Source: a virus
Length of the DNA stretch: 22,002 nt
IMG/VR virus record: IMGVR_UViG_3300009164_000394
Coordinates: 1 to 22,002 of that record
Reading direction: 5' to 3' (one strand)
The number at the start of each line of letters is the position of its first letter. Positions within the stretch are counted from its first letter, which is position 1. Below are positions 13,757-18,495 of this stretch, piece after piece. The notes under the pieces were generated by a model. The model ran no database searches. It had not been told where the DNA came from and saw only the letters and a list, made by a program, of their open reading frames with translations. A program made the position numbers and the translations under genes.

Positions 13757-15166
13757 TTAGATATCGTAGCGTGGGACCATTACAGCCTTAAGCATGATAC
13801 CTTCTGGAGTGAATTGATCCATATCCGCTGACAGCAAGGCTGTCATGATGCTTGGGCTAAATCCACTTACCAATGCGGCACCACTCTTGTCTGACGCAAC
13901 AGGCACATTGTCTGAACTGTTTAGGTTCCAGAAAACAATCTGTGGCATGCTGTAGCCTGCGGCTTCGAACTTGCGTTCGATCATTTCCATTGCGCTGTCG
14001 TCGTGCTTGGCGCATTGGTTGAACTGCATGTCTGACAAGATCAGCAACATGGCTGGCATGTCGCTTGCTGGTACTGAACCCTTAACCGCCACGTCTAGAA
14101 TCTTGTTCATAGCCGCGTTTAGGTTAGTGCTCATTTCCCAGTCGCTCTTGGACATTTGGGTTACCTTGTCAACAATGTTACCCTTTAGAGTAACCAGTTG
14201 TGGCATGCTGGAGAAAGTCAAGAATGTGTCCTTGAACACGCCCTTGTTCTTATCTGCCAAGTACAAGCCAAGGCTAACCGCAACGTCCAAACAACGTACT
14301 TGTGTGTTCTTACCTGCGGCGCAGGTCATAGAACCACTTACGTCAACTAGAGGTAGGATACTTGCGTCACCTACGTAGTTTGGCAGAGCGTCCCATTGTG
14401 CAATCACATGGTCAGTTTCTGTCTTGTCCAGCTTGGTGTAGCTGTGAGCGATTCCCTTCAGCACGTCATGTGGGAAGATTGCGTTGGCGTTAACTTTCAC
14501 AGTCTTATCACCACTTACCAACTTGGCCACATATTCTGCGAACAGAGTTGTGTGACGGTTGAATGCCTTCTTGTAGTTGCGTGACGCAACAGAAGGTACG
14601 TGACTGAAGTTAATGTTGTCCCAATCTCCTGCACACATTTGTGTTTCAACAACCTTTGTAAGACCAACTAGGCTCTTACGGTATTGCTTTGGAGTCATGC
14701 CAAAGAAGGCACGAACTTCGGCCGCGATCTTACCCTTACGAGGAGTCCACTTTGCTGCCAAGCCGTTTTGCGCACGAAGAGCATCGCCCAACATGGTGTA
14801 AGCGGCTGACTTTAGGTCAGGGTTGGAGAAGACAAATATGTCATCCCAACGACCAACTTCTGGAATCTTCTTTAGAAGAGCCAAAGCGGCGTCTGGGTCA
14901 CGCTTTTCTAGATGAACTAGAATGTCGCGGAACAGTTGACGTTCACCTGCACCACCACGGACATCACGTGCCCATTGTGCAATGCGTAGTGCAACGTCTG
15001 AGTTTTCCACATAAGCGGCTGTGAAGTCGCCTGTGATGTCCTTACCACGGCTTGCGCCGATCTTGTAGAACAAGTCAACTGTGGCCTTAGCTGTTGACTT
15101 ACGAGCCTTCATACCGTTTGCGGTACGGGCTTCTTGATTTGCTACTGCGTTTACAAATGCGTTCAT
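13757..15166 (-). CDS. TROVE-like / DUF2828 protein with vWA domain (Ro60-like)
   Basis: 469 residues. The N-terminal helical-repeat part contains ALRIAQWARDVRGGAGERQLFR (about 59-80) and IPEVGRWDDIFVF (about 101-113), the hallmark wording of DUF2828 and of the related TROVE domain of Ro60. The C-terminal half is a von Willebrand A fold with a full MIDAS: DVSGSM at 275-280, T347 in WEMSTNLN, and D379 in LILSDMQF. Ro60/Rsr proteins are rings that bind Y RNAs and misfolded RNAs and work with exonucleases. DUF2828 members are uncharacterised, so an RNA-binding role is inferred. The gene looks richer in G+C and in AAG/AAC codons than neighbours, suggesting high expression. AAAGGT precedes the ATG; upstream lies an array of structured RNA modules. 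Confidence 0.85.
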   Translation of the reverse strand: MNAFVNAVANQEARTANGMKARKSTAKATVDLFYKIGASRGKDITGDFTAAYVENSDVALRIAQWARDVRGGAGERQLFRDILVHLEKRDPDAALALLKKIPEVGRWDDIFVFSNPDLKSAAYTMLGDALRAQNGLAAKWTPRKGKIAAEVRAFFGMTPKQYRKSLVGLTKVVETQMCAGDWDNINFSHVPSVASRNYKKAFNRHTTLFAEYVAKLVSGDKTVKVNANAIFPHDVLKGIAHSYTKLDKTETDHVIAQWDALPNYVGDASILPLVDVSGSMTCAAGKNTQVRCLDVAVSLGLYLADKNKGVFKDTFLTFSSMPQLVTLKGNIVDKVTQMSKSDWEMSTNLNAAMNKILDVAVKGSVPASDMPAMLLILSDMQFNQCAKHDDSAMEMIERKFEAAGYSMPQIVFWNLNSSDNVPVASDKSGAALVSGFSPSIMTALLSADMDQFTPEGIMLKAVMVPRYDI

Positions 15167-15181
15167 TTTAATTACCTTTAC

Positions 15182-15236
15182 AGAATGTGTTTTATTTTCG
15201 ATTATAGTTGAAATTTAAAGTTGCTGTTAACATTCT
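15182..15236 (-). ncRNA. RNA module M1 of the covarying-helix family (in leader of the TROVE-like gene)
   Basis: On the minus strand, AGAATGT and ACATTCT (15230-15236 and 15182-15188) form a 7-bp closing helix, and TAACAGCAA follows the 5' arm. It ends 16 bases before the ATG of the TROVE-like gene, just ahead of its ribosome-binding site. The third pair is A-U rather than G-C as in other modules, still paired. Confidence 0.55.
15201..15230 (-). promoter_or_regulatory. Possible promoter of the TROVE-like gene, inside module M1
   Basis: Minus strand TTAACA (15225-15230), 18-base spacer, TATAAT (15201-15206). The -35 box is part of the module's conserved TAACAGCAA motif. Transcription from here would start inside M1 and omit its 5' arm. 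Confidence 0.5.
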
Positions 15237-15247
15237 AAAACTTTAAC

Positions 15248-15473
15248 AGGATGATCGTGCCAATTTGTTTATTTTCTGGTCTGACCAATTACAGCACTCA
15301 GACCCTAACAACAATTCATGTTGTCTATTACATGTTCGTCTGTATGTAAATCATATTCCAGATTCTCCGGACCTATCTATTCCATCAGTGTCTATTTCTA
15401 GAAAGCATTTCTGCCTGTCCTCCGACCACCTTCTATAGCATTAAGATGTAGTTTAAATTGCTGTAGTCATCCT
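15248..15473 (-). ncRNA. RNA module M2 of the covarying-helix family
   Basis: 226 bases closed by AGGATGA (15467-15473) with TCATCCT (15248-15254). CTACAGCAA follows the 5' arm. Internal hairpins include GGTCTGA/TCAGACC (15278-15284 with 15298-15304), TTACAT/ATGTAA and ACAACA/TGTTGT. No open frame with a plausible start fills it. At the M2/M3 junction, an alternative hairpin GTCAT/ATGAC competes with the closing helix. Confidence 0.6.
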
Positions 15474-15482
15474 ATGACTAAC

Positions 15483-15646
15483 AGGATCGTTGTTGACTGC
15501 TTTTATTTTACTCAGGCCATCACTCTGAGCTTGTTGGTGTGTTCCAATAGTCTAGCTTCAACGCTCGGTGTTTTTACGCACTCTGCTCCACTAACTACCA
15601 CAGTGACCAACGGTTCATAGTATATGAATGTTGCTGTACCGATCCT
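15483..15646 (-). ncRNA. RNA module M3 of the covarying-helix family
   Basis: 164 bases closed by AGGATCG (15640-15646) with CGATCCT (15483-15489). GTACAGCAA follows the 5' arm. Internal pairing includes ACTCAG/CTGAGx and TTCATA/TATGAA. It begins about 30 bases downstream of the promoter at 15681-15709, so that promoter would transcribe M3 and then M2 as the first products. Confidence 0.6.
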
Positions 15647-15680
15647 AAAACTTCTTAACAAGTTTCCTTGCTATGTATCT

Positions 15681-15709
15681 ATTATAGTACAAATAGTGCT
15701 TGCTGTCTA
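15681..15709 (-). promoter_or_regulatory. Sigma-70-like promoter for RNA modules M3-M1
   Basis: Minus strand TAGACA (15704-15709), 17-base spacer, TATAAT (15681-15686), one mismatch from consensus. No gene start follows within 500 bases; the first product would be the non-coding modules. Confidence 0.75.
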
Positions 15710-15725
15710 TGTATTTTGGTTAAAC

Positions 15726-15774
15726 AGGATACATTTTCTTCTTGGATAAGATTGTAAATTGCTGTTAGTATCCT
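15726..15774 (-). ncRNA. RNA module M4 of the covarying-helix family (short)
   Basis: 49 bases closed by AGGATAC (15768-15774) with GTATCCT (15726-15732). CTAACAGCAA follows the 5' arm. It has little interior and may be a minimal or decayed copy. It lies upstream of the 15681-15709 promoter, so it would be made from the tRNA transcript. Confidence 0.5.
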
Positions 15775-15776
15775 AA

Positions 15777-15836
15777 TAAGGGGCCACATGATTTGTGACA
15801 CTACCACCAACTAGTTTTAGAAAACTAGCAAAACTT
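15777..15836. other. Spacer with hairpin between module M4 and tRNA-Cys
   Basis: An 8-base inverted repeat CTAGTTTT/AAAACTAG (15812-15829) separated by two bases lies just downstream of the tRNA-Cys 3' end. There is no T-tract on the minus strand, so it is more likely a processing or structural hairpin than a terminator. Confidence 0.4.
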
Positions 15837-15913
15837 GGAGTGGCGGGTGAGATTTGAACTCACGGTTTTACGGATTTGCAATCCGTTGCAATGGGCCTCT
15901 CTGCCACCGCCAC
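15837..15913 (-). tRNA. tRNA-Cys (GCA)
   Basis: Encoded CCA (15837-15839), discriminator U. Acceptor GTGGCGG/CCGCCAC perfect. Anticodon arm ACGGA-TTGCAAA-TCCGT reads GCA. T-arm GTGAG-TTCAAAT-CTCAC. Confidence 0.93.
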
Positions 15914-15917
15914 ATAT

Positions 15918-15992
15918 TGGTACATCCTCACGGTTTCGAACCGCGGACCCTCTCCGTGTAAAGGAGACGCTCTACCCCTGAGCTAAGGATGC
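15918..15992 (-). tRNA. tRNA-Val (TAC)
   Basis: Encoded ACCA. Acceptor GCATCCT/AGGATGT with a G-U first pair. Anticodon arm TCTCC-TTTACAC-GGAGA reads TAC. Standard D-arm AGCTCAGGGGTAGAGC. Confidence 0.95.
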
Positions 15993-15996
15993 AAAT

Positions 15997-16227
15997 TTAT
16001 CTTAACTTGTTCAAATATTCATTTGCGTCAATTTTGCCTTCTTGTATTTCAAGAAGTGCTGACACAATGGGCAACATTTTGTAGTCACCGCTTTTGACTG
16101 CTTCACGTTTGATTTCACGTGCTCGCACAGCGGCCACTAGAACTAATTGAAATCTATTTTGATTTGTGAGTTTAACACATTTGTCTGTGTCAATCTCTGG
16201 GCCTCGACTTGAGTATCGTGTAGTCAT
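15997..16227 (-). CDS. rpoZ: RNA polymerase omega-subunit (RpoZ)-like protein
   Basis: 76 residues. The core NRFQLVLVAAVRAREIKREA (about 24-43) matches the omega signature NRFxLVxxAAxRARxL, preceded by DTDKCVKLTNQ at the position of the N-terminal helix and followed by LPIVSALLEIQEGKIDANEY, equivalent to the VxxALxEIxxGxI segment. Omega wraps the beta' subunit C-terminus, aids assembly and, in many bacteria, forms part of a ppGpp site. A phage omega could mark or remodel host polymerase (inference). It has its own consensus promoter and a GGAGATAAC ribosome site, and sits between tRNA-Val and a class II tRNA. Confidence 0.85.
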   Translation of the reverse strand: MTTRYSSRGPEIDTDKCVKLTNQNRFQLVLVAAVRAREIKREAVKSGDYKMLPIVSALLEIQEGKIDANEYLNKLR

Positions 16228-16249
16228 GTTATCTCCTAAGTAAGTAACT

Positions 16250-16278
16250 ATTATAACAAACTACTTGCACTGTGTCAA
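16250..16278 (-). promoter_or_regulatory. Sigma-70 promoter for the omega gene and downstream tRNAs
   Basis: Minus strand TTGACA (16273-16278), 17-base spacer, TATAAT (16250-16255), perfect consensus. Leader of about 15-20 bases to the omega ATG; readthrough would give tRNA-Val and tRNA-Cys. Confidence 0.9.
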
Positions 16279-16284
16279 GCGTTT

Positions 16285-16376
16285 TGGTACCAGCGTAGGG
16301 AATCGAACCCTATCAAGAACGCTAATCTGGCGCTAAAAGGTATATAAGACCTCTCTGACTACCAAGTCTCGCTGGC
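16285..16376 (-). tRNA. Class II tRNA with anticodon TAT, atypical
   Basis: Encoded ACCA; acceptor GCCAGCG/CGCTGGT pairs fully. Anticodon arm GAGGT-CTTATAT-ACCTT reads TAT (Ile AUA). A 5-bp long variable arm AGCGC/GCGTT makes it class II, and the D-arm is minimal (GAC-TTGGTA-GTC) with A at position 8. T-arm TAGGG-TTCGATT-CCCTA. Identity is uncertain: the anticodon says Ile, the body says Leu/Ser/Tyr type. Confidence 0.75.
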
Positions 16377-16382
16377 ATTAAG

Positions 16383-16456
16383 TGGAGCGGGGTAAGAGAA
16401 TCGAACTCTCAGCATTAGCTTGGAAGGCTAAGGTATTACCACTATACGAACCCCGC
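16383..16456 (-). tRNA. tRNA-Gly (TCC)
   Basis: Encoded CCA, discriminator U. Acceptor GCGGGGT/ACCCCGC, anticodon arm TTAGC-CTTCCAA-GCTAA reads TCC, T-arm GAGAG-TTCGATT-CTCTT. Confidence 0.95.
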
Positions 16457-16463
16457 GGTGATT

Positions 16464-16634
16464 TTATTTTATTTCTTTGCCAGCCAAGTCTACTTGACCT
16501 GTTTCGTAAAGTTCTTTGCGCTGTGCAAATTCTTCTTCATTTAGTCCATGCCATCCAATACAGTAGCCTGTTGGGCTACGACCGCACCCACATTTACCAA
16601 ACTCTTTTGCATTTTCTTTTACACGTATTTGCAT
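16464..16634 (-). CDS. Small CDGSH-like cysteine/histidine protein
   Basis: 56 residues, MQIRVKENAKEFGKCGCGRS then PTGYCIGWHGLNEEEFAQRK. The cluster C-x-C-x2-S ... C-x-G-x-H is close to the CDGSH iron-sulfur signature (C-x-C-x2-S-x3-P-x-C-D-G-S-H), with IGW for DGS and a spacing one residue shorter. It could bind a 2Fe-2S cluster or one zinc. AGGAAAT lies before the ATG. It is inserted between tRNA-Gly and tRNA-Ala. Function unknown. Confidence 0.6.
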   Translation of the reverse strand: MQIRVKENAKEFGKCGCGRSPTGYCIGWHGLNEEEFAQRKELYETGQVDLAGKEIK

Positions 16635-16650
16635 TTGTATTTCCTAAAAT

Positions 16651-16726
16651 TGGTGGAGGATACAGGGATCGAACCTGCGACCTACTGGTTGCAAACCAGT
16701 CGCTCTCCCAACTGAGCTAATCCCCC
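16651..16726 (-). tRNA. tRNA-Ala (TGC)
   Basis: Encoded ACCA. Acceptor GGGGGAT/ATCCTCC with one G-U. Anticodon arm ACTGG-TTTGCAA-CCAGT reads TGC. D-arm GCTCAGTTGGGAGAGC standard. The G-U sits at position 3-70, the alanine identity pair. Confidence 0.96.
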
Positions 16727-16727
16727 A

Positions 16728-16804
16728 TGGTCCGTGTGACACGATTTGAACATGCGACCACTGCGTCCCAAACGCAGAGCTCTACCAGGCTGAGCTACAC
16801 ACGG
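16728..16804 (-). tRNA. tRNA-Pro (TGG)
   Basis: Encoded ACCA. Acceptor CCGTGTG/CACACGG, anticodon arm CTGCG-TTTGGGA-CGCAG reads TGG. Only one base separates it from tRNA-Ala. Confidence 0.95.
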
Positions 16805-16811
16805 TTAATAC

Positions 16812-16887
16812 TGGTGCCCTCAGTCGGATTCGAACTGACCACCTGCCGCTTACAAGGCGGCTGCTCTACCAAATGAGCTATGAGGGC
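16812..16887 (-). tRNA. tRNA-Thr (TGT)
   Basis: Encoded ACCA. Acceptor GCCCTCA/TGAGGGC, anticodon arm GCCGC-CTTGTAA-GCGGC reads TGT, T-arm GTCAG-TTCGAAT-CCGAC. Confidence 0.95.
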
Positions 16888-16910
16888 ATAAAATTACTTA
16901 TTGTACAAAC

Positions 16911-16986
16911 TGGTTGCGGGGCTTGGATTTGAACCAAGGATGGCAATGGCTTATGAGACCACGCTGGTGACCGGACCCTCCCCGCG
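16911..16986 (-). tRNA. Initiator-like tRNA-fMet (CAT)
   Basis: Encoded ACCA. The acceptor CGCGGGG/CCCCGCA leaves C1 opposite A72, the hallmark mismatch of bacterial initiator tRNA, and both arms equal those of E. coli tRNA-fMet. Anticodon arm GTGGT-CTCATAA-GCCAT reads CAT; of the three G-C pairs typical of initiators at 29-31/39-41, two are present and the third is U-G. D-arm is compact (GGT/ACC). T-arm CTTGG-TTCAAAT-CCAAG. Confidence 0.88.
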
Positions 16987-16991
16987 ATAAC

Positions 16992-17080
16992 TTTAATCAA
17001 ACACACTTTACACTTTTCACAACGGTGGTGTGTAGTCCTTACAACCCAAACTATGTTTGGGAAAAATGCATTTGATTAAA
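16992..17080 (-). ncRNA. Candidate structured element closed by 10-bp repeat
   Basis: TTTAATCAAA (16992-17001) is exactly complementary to TTTGATTAAA (17071-17080), enclosing a 7-bp hairpin CCCAAAC/GTTTGGG (17045-17061). It lies between tRNA-fMet and the tRNA-like element at 17092. No open frame of interest. Confidence 0.4.
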
Positions 17081-17091
17081 ATAACTTTATA

Positions 17092-17426
17092 GGTGCTCTC
17101 TGCCGGAGTCGAACCGCACCCGCCAAACTCCTCATCTTCCTGGCACTCCTTGTTCTTTCTAGAATTGAAAAAGGTTCGTGTTCTCCAGTGTAGTTCAGCA
17201 ACAGAAAGCATTTATAAAGTGTCTAGCTACTCTCACCACAAGAGCCCTAGACTGAGCGGTTACTCTGTCCACAACATTTGTTCTTTTGGAAAAGGCGTTA
17301 TACCTCACCCTAGGCAGTTTCCAGTATCCCCTAAAGAGGGACTGTGAGGTCAGGTCCTAGTGTACCCCCTGTTCTATCGTTTCAGGGACGCTATTTCTTT
17401 AACGTAGAAATAGTAAGACGGGGGTA
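17092..17426 (-). ncRNA. Structured RNA region with tRNA-like 3' part
   Basis: 335 bases without a plausible gene. It starts directly after the tRNA-Asn CCA with a 7-bp helix TACCCCC/GGGGGTA (17363-17426) enclosing CTATTTCT/AGAAATAG. A domain CCTCAC/GTGAGG (17303-17349) follows, then GTCTAG/CTAGAC (17221-17252). The last 118 bases resemble a long class II tRNA: GCTTTCT (17203-17209) pairs with AGAGAGC (17095-17101), followed by ACC. A T-loop TTCGACT is present, but the T-stem is imperfect and no anticodon can be read. tmRNA was considered; its typical 5' end and tag frame are absent. Confidence 0.45.
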
Positions 17427-17502
17427 TGGCTCCACAGCGTGGGCTCGAACCACGGACCAAAAGATTAACAGTCTTCTACTCTACCAACTGAGCTACTGCG
17501 GA
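17427..17502 (-). tRNA. tRNA-Asn (GTT)
   Basis: Encoded GCCA. Acceptor TCCGCAG/CTGTGGA with one G-U, anticodon arm GAAGA-CTGTTAA-TCTTT reads GTT, standard D-arm AGCTCAGTTGGTAGAG. Confidence 0.95.
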
Positions 17503-17509
17503 ATGGGTC

Positions 17510-17743
17510 TTATTCTACTGCCGGTGTTGCGCTATTACTTGTTGTTACATATGACGCGGTACCTTGTGGTCGCTTGTCATTGCTGTTACGATCACGTGTC
17601 TTGACAATTACTCTACTGCACAATTCTGCATCAATCATTGCACGTTTCCATTGACCGTGAGCATGTGCATCTTTCCATTTGGATAGTGCTAAACTTGCTT
17701 TGGTCATGCTACTCATCTTGTACGTACTAGTTGGTTTCATCAT
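17510..17743 (-). CDS. Small basic protein, unknown function
   Basis: 77 residues starting MMKPTSTYKMSSMTKASLAL, then a basic helix SKWKDAHAHGQWKRAMIDAE and a Ser/Thr-rich tail. It is flanked by tRNA-Ser and tRNA-Asn. AAAGGT upstream of ATGATG supports the start. Basic composition suits RNA or DNA binding, but no domain is recognised. Its reading covers AACAGCAAT, similar to the RNA-module motif, which I regard as chance. Confidence 0.6.
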   Translation of the reverse strand: MMKPTSTYKMSSMTKASLALSKWKDAHAHGQWKRAMIDAELCSRVIVKTRDRNSNDKRPQGTASYVTTSNSATPAVE

Positions 17744-17764
17744 ATTTTACCTTTTTAAAAATAA

Positions 17765-17852
17765 TGGCGGAGCATGTAGGAATCGAACCTACTCACCCAT
17801 TGCTGAATGACAGATTAGCAATCTGTTGCCTTAACCGGTCGGCCAATGCTCC
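17765..17852 (-). tRNA. tRNA-Ser (GCT)
   Basis: Encoded GCCA. Acceptor GGAGCAT/ATGCTCC, anticodon arm ACAGA-TTGCTAA-TCTGT reads GCT. A long variable arm is present, as expected for Ser. Confidence 0.95.
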
Positions 17853-17860
17853 ATAAAAAA

Positions 17861-17999
17861 TTTGTCTATCGTCACATGCTATCCAAGGCATGCGCTGAGT
17901 CTGGCATGGAGCCAGACTTGCTACGGGCATCAGGTACAGTAACAAGCGACTTGGTTAGCTCGCTACTCACATATGGATAACCGTACACACATAAACAAA
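17861..17999 (-). ncRNA. Candidate structured RNA between two tRNA-Ser genes
   Basis: 139 bases. Ends pair as minus-strand RNA over 9 bp (TTTGTTTAT with ATAGACAAA, one G-U; as plus-strand RNA the same position would be C-A). A second helix TATCC/GGATA (17880-17884, 17975-17979) lies inside, with hairpins AGCGA/TCGCT and GTCTGGC/GCCAGAC (17899-17917). No gene start with a ribosome site. Confidence 0.5.
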
Positions 18000-18002
18000 A
18001 CT

Positions 18003-18092
18003 TGGCGGAAGCGGTGAGATTCGAACTCACGGTGCCTTTCGACACGACAGTTTTCAAGACTGTTGCAATAAGCCGGACTCTGCCACGCTTCC
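18003..18092 (-). tRNA. tRNA-Ser (TGA)
   Basis: Encoded GCCA. Acceptor GGAAGCG/CGCTTCC, anticodon arm ACAGT-CTTGAAA-ACTGT reads TGA, long variable arm with a TCGA loop, T-arm GTGAG-TTCGAAT-CTCAC. Confidence 0.95.
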
Positions 18093-18097
18093 TAATT

Positions 18098-18182
18098 TGG
18101 TGGAGTATCCTGGGATCGAACCAGGCGTGCCCGAAGGCGGCGGATTTACAGTCCACTGCATCACCATTGATGCTTCTACTCC
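18098..18182 (-). tRNA. tRNA-Tyr (GTA)
   Basis: Encoded ACCA. Anticodon arm GTGGA-CTGTAAA-TCCGC reads GTA; class II variable arm GCC/GGC with a UUCG-like loop. Acceptor GGAGTAG/ATACTCC has one G-A mismatch at the inner end. Confidence 0.93.
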
Positions 18183-18189
18183 ATATACT

Positions 18190-18272
18190 TGGTGCCCCAA
18201 GAGAGACTCGAACTCTCACGCACTAGGCACTGGCTTCTAAGACCAGCGTGTCTACCATTCCACCATCGGGGC
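18190..18272 (-). tRNA. tRNA-Leu (TAG)
   Basis: Encoded ACCA. Acceptor GCCCCGA/TTGGGGC, anticodon arm CTGGT-CTTAGAA-GCCAG reads TAG, long variable arm, D-arm with GGTAGAC. Confidence 0.94.
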
Positions 18273-18276
18273 ATAA

Positions 18277-18353
18277 CATATTAAAACACACTAGGGGCTA
18301 TGCCACCTTACGATTCCAGAATTCTCGGATGTTGCCTAATGTGTTTTAATATG
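18277..18353 (-). ncRNA. Candidate small RNA closed by a perfect 14-bp helix
   Basis: CATATTAAAACACA (18277-18290) and TGTGTTTTAATATG (18340-18353) are perfect inverted repeats enclosing 49 bases with a GGC/GCC hairpin. The element fills the gap between tRNA-Leu and tRNA-Glu, and its outer arm overlaps the last two bases (CA of CCA) of tRNA-Glu. Confidence 0.55.
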
Positions 18354-18427
18354 GTACTCGGTAGGGGAATCGAACCCCTCTTCCCGCCGTGAAAGGGCGG
18401 TGTCCTAGACCGATAGACGAACCGAGC
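18352..18427 (-). tRNA. tRNA-Glu (TTC)
   Basis: Encoded ACCA. Acceptor GCTCGGT/ACCGAGT, anticodon arm CCGCC-CTTTCAC-GGCGG reads TTC, T-arm GAGGGG-type with TTCGATT loop. Confidence 0.95.
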
Positions 18428-18462
18428 ATATTAACTTTTAAATTTTTAATGAACAAGTATCT

Positions 18463-18491
18463 ATTATAACATCACTTAAGAGCAATGTCAA
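18463..18491 (-). promoter_or_regulatory. Sigma-70 promoter for a leftward tRNA block
   Basis: Minus strand TTGACA (18486-18491), 17-base spacer, TATAAT (18463-18468), perfect consensus, about 35 bases before tRNA-Glu. Confidence 0.9.
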
Positions 18492-18495
18492 TAGA

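Noticed and set aside
14689-15024. Plus-strand frames inside the DUF2828 gene
   Set aside because: Antisense to a clear protein family with conserved motifs; no ribosome site.
15182-15774. CRISPR array
   Set aside because: Repeats are short, unevenly spaced (49 to 226 bases) and change in matching pairs; there are no regular spacers and no cas genes.
17045-17061. Terminator downstream of the 17092 element
   Set aside because: The 7-bp hairpin has only TTGT after it on the minus strand and tRNA-fMet follows immediately.
17092-17426. tmRNA (ssrA) gene
   Set aside because: A tRNA-like 3' part and about 330 bases of structure fit in size, but the typical 5' end with its UCGAC segment and an Ala-rich tag frame ending in AA-stop are absent, and the 5' acceptor partner is not at the far end.
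17575-17595. Another copy of the ACAGCAA RNA-module motif
   Set aside because: It lies within the coding sequence at 17510-17743 and has no AGGATNN/NNATCCT partner nearby.
17872-18226. Open frames on both strands over the tRNA-Ser/Tyr region
   Set aside because: They run through tRNA genes and structured spacers, lack ribosome sites and have no recognisable domains.
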